Assembly: GCA_964486555.1 (NCBI GenBank)
Contig: CAZANP010000023.1
Coordinates: forward strand, 1 to 26,505
Source of the DNA: 4484-232 sp964486555
GTDB lineage: Bacteria > Thermotogota > Thermotogae > Thermotogales > Thermotogaceae
Length of the DNA: 26,505 nucleotides
Reading direction: 5' to 3'
Shown: piece after piece, positions 14,579 through 21,140 of the stretch
How the letters are laid out: each line of letters begins with the position of its first letter
How positions within the stretch are numbered: the first letter of the stretch is position 1
Made by a program: the position numbers and the translations under genes
The notes under the pieces: generated by a model
The model's database searches: none
Told to the model about the DNA's origin: nothing
What the model saw: only the letters and a program-made list of their open reading frames with translations

Positions 14579-16320
14579 GAAAGTTCCTCATCCTGGCGGT
14601 TTTAGTATCATTCGCATTCTTTGCTCTGGCAGAACTCTCACCGTTTGCTTACAGTGAAAAGTATCTGGGAGCAGACGCAACAGGAAAAAAGGGCGGATAT
14701 TTGATAGTTCCAACACTTTCAGGTCCCAGAACGTGTAACCGCATCGTGGCTCAAGAGACAAGCTCAACCGACATAATTTACAGATTCGCTGGATCACTCA
14801 TAGAAATGGATAACTACGCGAGGATCTATCCAGCACTCGCTGAGAAGTGGGAGATCGAGGTCAAAGACGATGGAAGCATGGTAATAACATGGCATCTCAG
14901 AAGAGGTGTCAAATGGAGTGATGGCACACCATTCACAGCAGATGATGTTGTCTTCACGATAAACGATGTTTACTTCAATCCGGATATACCAAACGATATG
15001 CAGGACCTGTTTGCTGATAACTGGCCGAAAGCAGAAAAGATCGATGATTATACCGTTAAAACATCCTTCAAAGAAGTTTACAGGTTGGCCGTGAGATATA
15101 TTGGAGGACTCGTCCTCTGGCCGAAGCACATAGCAGAGCCGTACGTCAAGGAGAAGAAGTTCAAAGAACTCTGGGGTGTTGACGCCATCAACAAGCATGA
15201 AATTGTGGGGCTTGGTCCTTACATTCCTGTCGAGTACGTTCCCGACCAATATGTGAAATTTGAGAGAAATCCGTACTACTGGAAGAAGGATAAGAACGGA
15301 GTGCAGCTTCCATACCTTGATGGAATAATATTCAAGATAATACCCACACAGGATGCACAGAAGCTCGCCTTCGAAAACGGTGAAGTCGATGTTTATTATC
15401 CCAGAGGTACAGAATACGCAGAAATCAAAGAAAAAGCGGAGGAAAAAGGCTGGATCGTTGGAATGGGTGGCCCAAATTTTGGAACTCAATTCGTCACTTT
15501 CAACTGGAACTGTCCAGATCCTGTGAAAAGAAAATGGTTCAGGAACAAGTACTTCAGAAGAGCCGTTGCCCATGCTATAGATAAGGAAGCGATAATAGAT
15601 ACTCTCTACAACGGACTTGCGGTTTCACAGTGGGGGCCTATAAGTGAAGCTGCAAAAGTGTACTACGATGAAAGTGTTTTGAGAAAATATCCGTATGACC
15701 TTGATCTTGCAAAACTCATGTTGAAACTCGGCGGGTTCAAATGGGACGAGAACGGACAACTCCTTGATAAAGATGGTAATCCTGTGAAATTCATACTCAC
15801 AACGAACGCTGGAAACCAGATACGTGAAGGTATAGGAAACATTCTGACTGACGCTCTGAAGAAGCTCGGTATGGATGTAACCTTCGCGCCCATAGATTTC
15901 AACACGCTGGTCCAGAAACTGGTTGTTAACGGTGACTGGGAAGCGGTCATCATAGGATTGACAGGATCCGATGAGCCCCAGGGTGGAGCAAATGTCTGGA
16001 GAATCAAAGGAGCACTCCACTTCTGGAATTTCCATCCAGATGTCAAGGAATTCGTCGATCCCAACGATTATTACTCGCCTGATTGGGAAAAAGAAATCGA
16101 CAAGATCTTTGTTGAAAACATAAAGATCCTCGATCAGGAGAAAGTTGTGGATATGTTCAGAACCTTCCAGAGACTCGTCTCTGAGAATCTACCTCTCATA
16201 TATACAACACAGCAGCTCTACCTGTACGCTTATTCCAACAAGCTACACAACCTCGAGCCCACCGCTTTCGGTGGTATGTGGGGCTGGAACCAAGATTGGG
16301 TCTGGAAAGAAACAGAGTGA
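14575..16320 (+). CDS. Extracytoplasmic solute-binding protein, family 5 (peptide/oligosaccharide type)
   Basis: 581 residues with a signal peptide (MRKFLILAVLVSFAFFALA, likely cut after about residue 19) and no lipobox Cys. The mature region has family 5 hallmarks: YRFAGSLIEMD, LRRGVKWSDGTPFTADDVVF (about 98-117), RRAVAHAIDKEAII and a C-terminal segment LPLIYTTQQLYLYAYS. It captures the substrate in the periplasm for the two permeases. ATG at 14575 overlaps the ATPase stop (ATGA), with GGAGGTG seven bases upstream. A strong hairpin follows at once, which would favour higher levels of this protein than of the permeases. The ligand cannot be read from sequence. Confidence 0.95.
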   Translation: MRKFLILAVLVSFAFFALAELSPFAYSEKYLGADATGKKGGYLIVPTLSGPRTCNRIVAQETSSTDIIYRFAGSLIEMDNYARIYPALAEKWEIEVKDDGSMVITWHLRRGVKWSDGTPFTADDVVFTINDVYFNPDIPNDMQDLFADNWPKAEKIDDYTVKTSFKEVYRLAVRYIGGLVLWPKHIAEPYVKEKKFKELWGVDAINKHEIVGLGPYIPVEYVPDQYVKFERNPYYWKKDKNGVQLPYLDGIIFKIIPTQDAQKLAFENGEVDVYYPRGTEYAEIKEKAEEKGWIVGMGGPNFGTQFVTFNWNCPDPVKRKWFRNKYFRRAVAHAIDKEAIIDTLYNGLAVSQWGPISEAAKVYYDESVLRKYPYDLDLAKLMLKLGGFKWDENGQLLDKDGNPVKFILTTNAGNQIREGIGNILTDALKKLGMDVTFAPIDFNTLVQKLVVNGDWEAVIIGLTGSDEPQGGANVWRIKGALHFWNFHPDVKEFVDPNDYYSPDWEKEIDKIFVENIKILDQEKVVDMFRTFQRLVSENLPLIYTTQQLYLYAYSNKLHNLEPTAFGGMWGWNQDWVWKETE

Positions 16321-16338
16321 GGGGGAGCTCCCCCTCAC
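16317..16338 (+). terminator. Perfect 22-base palindrome after the binding-protein gene (partial terminator / mRNA stabiliser)
   Basis: GTGAGGGGG, loop AGCT, CCCCCTCAC: a 9-bp, very GC-rich stem beginning in the stop codon region of the binding-protein gene and followed by only TTTATG. A weak U-tail inside an operon suggests read-through attenuation or 3'-end protection, giving more binding protein than permease. Confidence 0.75.
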
Positions 16339-16360
16339 TTTATGTAAGAGGTGATACGAA

Positions 16361-17326
16361 TTGCTTAAATACATTGCAAGACGTTTCGTTATAGCTATAC
16401 CCGAAATATTCATAATATCTCTCATAGTTTTCCTCATAATGCAAGCAGCTCCCGGTGACTTTCTCGATCAGTACAGGTTGGATCCTTCCGTTTCTGAGAA
16501 ATTCCTGGAGCAGATGAAGAAGGAACTGGGGCTTGATAAACCTGTGATGGTTCAATACGTTATATGGTTGAAAAATGTCATAAAAGGTAACTTCGGCTAT
16601 TCCTTCTATTACAGAAGACCCGTCTCTTCCCTGATATGGGAGAGGGTCTTTGCTACTTTGATTCTTTCGATAACGTCCCTCTCCTTCGCTTGGATTCTCG
16701 GGGTTATCGTTGGAACTTTCTCTGCTTTGAAAAAATATTCCATATGGGATAAGCTCCTCACCGTTGTCGCTTTCAGTGGTATAGCTATTCCGGGATTCTT
16801 TTTAGGACTCCTTCTGCTTTACATAGCGGCGAAAACCGGTTGGTTCCCTATAGCGGGAATGGTATCAGTTGAACATTCTCAGATGACTTCCTGGGAAAGG
16901 TTCAAGGATCTTGCATGGCACCTGATACTGCCAAGTTTTGCTCTTGGATTCGGTACTTTCGCCGTTTTGATGAGGTATATGAGAGGAAGTCTTTTAGATG
17001 TATTGAATGAAGATTATGTGACGTTCGCAAGGGCCAAAGGACTTCCAGAAAGGATGGTCATATACAAACACGCCATGAGAAACGCCATCAATCCTATGAT
17101 AACCCTTCTTGGATACAGTATATCGGGGCTTCTTGGAGGGGCAATAATCATAGAAAACATCTTCGCATGGCCTGGGATGGGGAGGCTCGTCTACCAGGCA
17201 CTTCTTCAACAGGACATTTACGTCGTCATGGCAGCATCGATCCTGGGGGCTGTTATGTTGATAGTAGGTAACCTCATAGCCGATATTCTCCTGGCACTGG
17301 TCGATCCAAGGGTCAGATTCGAGTGA
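16361..17326 (+). CDS. ABC transporter permease, DppB/OppB type
   Basis: 321 residues with six predicted membrane helices. It begins LKYIARRFVIAIPEIFIISL, the usual DppB opening, and carries the ATPase-contacting EAA-type loop YVTFARAKGLPERMVIYKHA (about 219-238) followed by NAINPMIT. Helix ENIFAWPGMGRLVYQA is also characteristic. With the next gene it forms the inner-membrane channel. TTG at 16361 is supported by AAGAGGTGAT upstream. It lies 40 bases after the binding-protein gene, beyond the hairpin, and overlaps the next reading frame at GTGA. Confidence 0.95.
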   Translation: MLKYIARRFVIAIPEIFIISLIVFLIMQAAPGDFLDQYRLDPSVSEKFLEQMKKELGLDKPVMVQYVIWLKNVIKGNFGYSFYYRRPVSSLIWERVFATLILSITSLSFAWILGVIVGTFSALKKYSIWDKLLTVVAFSGIAIPGFFLGLLLLYIAAKTGWFPIAGMVSVEHSQMTSWERFKDLAWHLILPSFALGFGTFAVLMRYMRGSLLDVLNEDYVTFARAKGLPERMVIYKHAMRNAINPMITLLGYSISGLLGGAIIIENIFAWPGMGRLVYQALLQQDIYVVMAASILGAVMLIVGNLIADILLALVDPRVRFE

Positions 17327-17340
17327 AAAGGAGTGGTGGG

Positions 17341-18918
17341 ATGGAGGAAGAAAAGAAACTGGAAGGTGCTGTAGAAAGTGCGCCAGAAATGGAAGAAGAG
17401 GAAATAGAATTTAAAGAAGAATATTTGACCAGAGGACAGCTAATCTGGAGAGCTTTCAAAAAGCACCATCTTGGTGTTGGTGGTCTCATCGTCCTGATAA
17501 TACTCTATCTCATGGCGATATTTGCAGATTTTCTTGCTCCTTACCATCCCTACGAGCAATCTTTGAAACATGCTTTCGCGCCTCCAACGAAAATCCATAG
17601 AGTTTACAAAGGGAAAAAGGTGAAACCTTACGTTCTGCCGGTTATAAGTTTTGTGAACAAAACTACTTTCACGAGAGAATACTATGAGATGCTCTTTCCA
17701 AATAGATTGGTTGTGGATTCCTTCGGTCAGAAGAAGATTTTTGAGATAGGAAAAGATGGTGTCACCGGATTCAAGTTCATGATTACAGAAGAACATTATG
17801 TGAAATTGAAGGACGGTAGAGAGAAACTCGTCTCGTCCGATTCCAAAGTTGTCGATTACTTCCTTTTTGGATACAATGAGGAAACTCTCGAAAAAGGTGG
17901 AAGTGAAGCGGTCACGGTATCCCCTGTTGCAAAGGAAGTTTATTTTGGAAAATACGGGTACAAGTTGAACATAAAATCGGAAAAAGATATCGATGAAATT
18001 ATCATAAAAGAGAGGTTAGAAGCGATTATTGTCAAAAAAGGAGAAGATATGGATTACGTGGAAGGGAAAGTGATAGATTTCGATTACAAGACATATCCGG
18101 TTAGATGGTTCGTGAAAACCTGGGGAGCGGATAAAAAGCACAGAATGGGATACTTTCTCTGGCTCATACCATCGAAGCTTCACCTTTTCGGTGTCGAAAA
18201 CTACGACAACAACGAATACGTAAGGCTGTACATAATGGGAGCAGACAAGTATGGAAGAGATCTTTGGTCCAGGATAGTCTTTGCCTCCAGAATATCCCTC
18301 TCCATAGGTTTGATAGGAATGGCCATAACATTCGCTCTAGCTCTAGTGTTTGGGGGAATATCTGGATTCTATGGAGGATTCGTTGATGAAATTATGATGA
18401 GGATAGCCGAGATAATAATGTCGATACCAGGTTTCTACCTTCTGATCCTTTTAAGGTCCCTACTACCACTTGACATTCCCTCAACACAGATATACATCCT
18501 CCTTGTCTTCATACTTTCATTCATTGGATGGGCTGGGAGATCCAGGGTTATCAGAGGTATGGTTCTATCTATAAAACAGAGGGAATTCGTGGAAGCAGCC
18601 ATCGCTATAGGTCTTCCAAACAGGAAAGTCCTCTTCAAGCATGTCCTCCCCAACACCATGAGCTATTTGATAGTCGCTGCAACTCTTGCTATCCCCGGTT
18701 ACATCCTTGGAGAAGCGAGTCTCAGTTATCTCGGCCTTGGAATAAGAGAACCTGATGCCAGTTGGGGACTGATGCTCGCTCAGGCACAGGATGTCACCAT
18801 AATGACGAAATCACCCTGGCTCTTGATACCTGGTATATTCATATTCGTCACGGTTCTGGCCTTCAACTTCGTCGGTGATGCCTTGAGAGACGCTTTGGAT
18901 CCAAGATCTCTAGGCTGA
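17341..18918 (+). CDS. ABC transporter permease, DppC/OppC type, with a ~200-residue extracytoplasmic insertion
   Basis: 525 residues, against about 280-300 for ordinary DppC. An acidic cytoplasmic N-terminus and the first membrane helix (about 45-65) are followed by FADFLAPYHPYEQSL as usual. Then, instead of a short loop to HLFGTDxxGRD, there is a hydrophilic stretch (about residues 84-280, 17590-18180) and a second small insert before GADKYGRDLWSR (300-311). After this the normal permease core continues, with the EAA loop EFVEAAIAIGLPNRKVLFKH and the C-terminal ending VGDALRDALDPR. ATG at 17341 is chosen: AGGAG lies seven bases upstream, whereas the GTG at 17323 lacks a site. The insert should face the periplasm, where it could contact the binding protein or substrate. 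Confidence 0.93.
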   Translation: MEEEKKLEGAVESAPEMEEEEIEFKEEYLTRGQLIWRAFKKHHLGVGGLIVLIILYLMAIFADFLAPYHPYEQSLKHAFAPPTKIHRVYKGKKVKPYVLPVISFVNKTTFTREYYEMLFPNRLVVDSFGQKKIFEIGKDGVTGFKFMITEEHYVKLKDGREKLVSSDSKVVDYFLFGYNEETLEKGGSEAVTVSPVAKEVYFGKYGYKLNIKSEKDIDEIIIKERLEAIIVKKGEDMDYVEGKVIDFDYKTYPVRWFVKTWGADKKHRMGYFLWLIPSKLHLFGVENYDNNEYVRLYIMGADKYGRDLWSRIVFASRISLSIGLIGMAITFALALVFGGISGFYGGFVDEIMMRIAEIIMSIPGFYLLILLRSLLPLDIPSTQIYILLVFILSFIGWAGRSRVIRGMVLSIKQREFVEAAIAIGLPNRKVLFKHVLPNTMSYLIVAATLAIPGYILGEASLSYLGLGIREPDASWGLMLAQAQDVTIMTKSPWLLIPGIFIFVTVLAFNFVGDALRDALDPRSLG

Positions 18919-18937
18919 CCTTTTCACTAGCGATTCG

Positions 18938-18967
18938 AAGGAACGATCCGTCAGGGTCGTTCCTTTT
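18938..18967 (+). terminator. Intrinsic terminator of the ABC transporter operon
   Basis: Stem AAGGAACGA (18938-18946) and TCGTTCCTT (18957-18965), nine perfect pairs with a 10-base loop, running into TTTT. It lies 19 bases after the permease stop and 43 bases before the sigma-factor ATG. Confidence 0.88.
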
Positions 18968-19010
18968 GTGTTATTATGTTCTTGAAGATCTCCGATAATG
19001 AGGTGTCTTG

Positions 19011-19631
19011 ATGATAAAATACAGACTCAGAGGGAAAAGTGTGGAGCAACTTGTGGATCTTGCCCAAAGTGGTTTAAAAGATGCCCTCGAAATGATAATA
19101 GAAAAGTACTATCCCATGGTTTTGAAGATATCTTCGAAGTACTATGCCCCTTGGGCAGAAAAAGATGATATCGTTCAGAATGGTTTGGTTGGATTGATAA
19201 AAGCGGTTTTTTACTATAATAAAGAGAAAAGTGGTTTCACCTCTTTTGCGTGGAGAAGTATAGAAGCAGAAATACAATCTTTTCTAACTTATTTAAATAG
19301 AAAAAAGAATAAGATCCTCTCAGAAGCTATGAGTGTCGATGCGTTCACAGAAGATGGTGAAGGGGAATCATCGTATTTCCTATCGGATTACGAGTTAACA
19401 ACCTCAAGAAAAGCGATTGTGGAGTATCTGATAGAAGAAGTGATGAAGTTTTTGAACGAGGAAGAAAAGGAGATATTCTCCATGTGGTTGAACGGTTACT
19501 CTTACAAAGATATAAGCGAAAATGTGGGAGTGTCTCCTAAGAAGGTAGACAACACCGTTCAAAAGGTCAAAAGAATTTTGAAAGACAGGGGGAAATCAAG
19601 TATATTCAACTTGTTGAAGGAGCTAATCTGA
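19011..19631 (+). CDS. sigH: SigH-like RNA polymerase sigma factor
   Basis: 206 residues. The sigma-70 region 2 is clear (about 12-92: KYYPMVLKISSKYY, DDIVQNGLVGLIKAVFYYN, FTSFAWRSIEAEI), and a region 4 helix-turn-helix follows (about 138-195: LNEEEKEIFSMWLNGYSYKDISENVG). Between them lies only a short linker, so regions 1 and 3 are absent, as in the SigH (sigma-30) group of Firmicutes. Its targets in Thermotogales are not known to me. ATG at 19011 has GAGGTG five bases upstream. No convincing promoter is visible in the 43 bases after the terminator. It is followed at 13 bases by a membrane-protein gene in the same direction, probably co-transcribed. Confidence 0.9.
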   Translation: MIKYRLRGKSVEQLVDLAQSGLKDALEMIIEKYYPMVLKISSKYYAPWAEKDDIVQNGLVGLIKAVFYYNKEKSGFTSFAWRSIEAEIQSFLTYLNRKKNKILSEAMSVDAFTEDGEGESSYFLSDYELTTSRKAIVEYLIEEVMKFLNEEEKEIFSMWLNGYSYKDISENVGVSPKKVDNTVQKVKRILKDRGKSSIFNLLKELI

Positions 19632-19644
19632 ATGGAGGGAAAAC

Positions 19645-20271
19645 ATGGGAAAAGGAAATTTCATTACGACCTTTCTGGCGTTTTTACTGCTCGTTTCCAT
19701 GGTTCTGGCCATGGTTTTTTCCATTTCCGCCTTCGTTATGGAGAGGAAAATCGTGAAAGAATTGAGAGTTATAAAAAGTGCTCTTAGTGAGAAAATATCT
19801 ACCAATTCCGATAGAATTTCAAAACTGGAAAATATGCTGGCTCCAAACTCGCTTTTCGATAGATATGTGAACGCCGTCAATTATTTTAAAAACGCTGTGG
19901 TCGATCTGGAAGCTATCTTCACGGAGATGAACAACGATCCAACGACTGGATACATAAAGTTCTTCGTTATAGGTTACGATCCAGTGTGGATAACCGTCAA
20001 GAAAGGAAACACGATCCTTTTCTCGAAGGATTTGAAACCGGGCCTTTCTCCATACAGATTCTACTATTTTAAAAAACCTAAAATAGAAACAGAGTACACG
20101 ATCGTTATCCCACCGGATTCCACGATAGTTGTGGGTATACCAGGCAGAGTTTACGCTTTAGTATTCGGAGTCAGTGGGGGGAGGTACCATCCCACTAAAG
20201 TCGTTCATCTCAGAACATCCAGGATAAACAACCTTGAAAAGGATCTTAGCCTCTACGTTCCTAAAAAATGA
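19645..20271 (+). CDS. Membrane-anchored extracytoplasmic protein of unknown function, downstream of the sigma factor
   Basis: 208 residues: a single N-terminal membrane helix (about 7-31, ITTFLAFLLLVSMVLAMVFS), a short coiled coil (about 35-65) and then a mainly beta C-terminal domain (about 95-195) facing the periplasm. There is no catalytic motif that I recognise and no Cys. ATG at 19645 has GGAGGG five bases upstream. Because it directly follows a sigma-factor gene, an anti-sigma or signal-sensing role is conceivable, but nothing in the short cytoplasmic N-terminus (six residues) looks like an anti-sigma domain, so I do not propose it. A long hairpin begins at the stop codon. Confidence 0.82.
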   Translation: MGKGNFITTFLAFLLLVSMVLAMVFSISAFVMERKIVKELRVIKSALSEKISTNSDRISKLENMLAPNSLFDRYVNAVNYFKNAVVDLEAIFTEMNNDPTTGYIKFFVIGYDPVWITVKKGNTILFSKDLKPGLSPYRFYYFKKPKIETEYTIVIPPDSTIVVGIPGRVYALVFGVSGGRYHPTKVVHLRTSRINNLEKDLSLYVPKK

Positions 20272-20300
20272 AGAGAGGAGGGGGTGGGGCCCTCCTCTCT
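20272..20300 (+). terminator. 11-bp hairpin after the sigma-factor unit, without a U-run
   Basis: Perfect stem AGAGAGGAGGG (20272-20282) and CCCTCCTCTCT (20290-20300) with loop GGTGGGG, starting one base after the stop codon region. It is followed by AACTTCATCG, so it is a terminator only in a loose sense; it might act as an mRNA 3'-end barrier or as an R-independent terminator of an unusual kind. Confidence 0.65.
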
Positions 20301-20337
20301 AACTTCATCGGGTCCATCCAAGGGGGGGATAGGGGGG
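20280..20337 (+). other. G-tract cluster in the intergenic region
   Basis: Four G-runs lie on the plus strand: GGGGG (20280-20284), GGGG (20286-20289), GGGGGGG (20322-20328) and GGGGGG (20332-20337). The first pair overlaps the hairpin. Runs this long are rare in the rest of the window. A quadruplex is possible on paper but the middle loop would be 32 bases. The remainder of the gap to 20454 has no gene and no clear promoter; only a weak AAAGG/CCTTT hairpin at 20362-20377 was seen. Confidence 0.6.
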
Positions 20338-20454
20338 ATTCTTTCAGAGATCGTAAATCAGAAAGGTAACACCCTTTTGATTCATAAGTGACGGATTAAA
20401 AAAGTGAAAGTTAAAAATAGCTCAAATACCACTTCCAAGTAGGAGGTGGATTGT

Positions 20455-21135
20455 TTGAAGGTAGCGATTTTGAAAGATATAAAGGTGAAAAATTATGAAA
20501 ATGAGGAGATATTCTTCATGAACGTTATCGAGAACGTCAAGAGATCTTTCATATCCTTCGCTTTCTCTCTGTTCAATGATCATACATTCCTGTTTGTGAA
20601 TCTGTTTGGGGAAAGTGCCTTACCTGAAGATATCGAAACCTTCATAAACGAAGTGTTTCCAAAGTATAGAAAGGTAGTGATAATGGATCAAGAACTGGAT
20701 GGGGCCTTGAATCTTCCTCCCAACGTTTTTTTTCACAGCGAACAGGATTGGCTCGTTGTCAAGAGTGGCAGTGTGGTGATAGAGGGAGTCGAGATACCGA
20801 TAGATTTCTCCTCATGCCCAATAAACAATTCACCAAAGTGTGTGGTGTATGAGGACGGAAGTTTTTCCACTGTTGATTTGGATTTTCCCTCTTTAAAGCT
20901 TCATGTTATAGAAGAATTCGAAAAACCTCCTTTAGATCTCATAAACGAGAAAGATCTCTTCGTCCTGAACACCTTTCTCACCTCGTCTGAGATTGAGAAA
21001 ATGAGATATTTGAAGAACGTGAGAGTTCTTTACGATGAAATACCCGAATCACCAGTTCATTTCCAAAGATACTTGGAGAGATTGGAAAAAAGAGTCGAAA
21101 AGGTCGTGGCTCTGGAGTTGCTTCAAGGAGAGTGA
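20455..21135 (+). CDS. Putative degenerate Mre11/SbcD-like phosphoesterase (partner of the YhaN-like ATPase)
   Basis: 226 residues. I do not recognise it at the family level, but its layout follows an Mre11/SbcD/YhaO core. MKVAILKDIKVK aligns without gaps to the SbcD start MRILHTSDWHLG (Asp8 kept, His10 replaced by Lys). FLFVNLFGES sits where VDxIIVAGDVFDT is expected (GD lost), KVVIMDQELDG where VVLAGNHDS is expected (NH lost), then NVFFHSEQ, a VVIEGVEIP strand, and CVVYEDGSFSTVDLDF in the place of the vvYpGSls...vDl capping segment. If correct, the nuclease metal site is gone. TTG at 20455 has GGAGGTG six bases upstream. The last bases overlap the YhaN-like reading frame. This is an inference from pattern only; the gene itself is certain. 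Confidence 0.72.
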   Translation: MKVAILKDIKVKNYENEEIFFMNVIENVKRSFISFAFSLFNDHTFLFVNLFGESALPEDIETFINEVFPKYRKVVIMDQELDGALNLPPNVFFHSEQDWLVVKSGSVVIEGVEIPIDFSSCPINNSPKCVVYEDGSFSTVDLDFPSLKLHVIEEFEKPPLDLINEKDLFVLNTFLTSSEIEKMRYLKNVRVLYDEIPESPVHFQRYLERLEKRVEKVVALELLQGE

Positions 21136-21140
21136 TCAGA

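Noticed and set aside
19623..19880. Minus-strand ORF of 85 codons opposite the membrane protein
   Set aside because: It is a shadow of a well-supported gene with its own ribosome binding site and membrane helix.
20272..20454. Riboswitch or T-box in the spacer before the Mre11-like gene
   Set aside because: I could not find a conserved aptamer core, only the strong stem, G-runs and a weak small hairpin.
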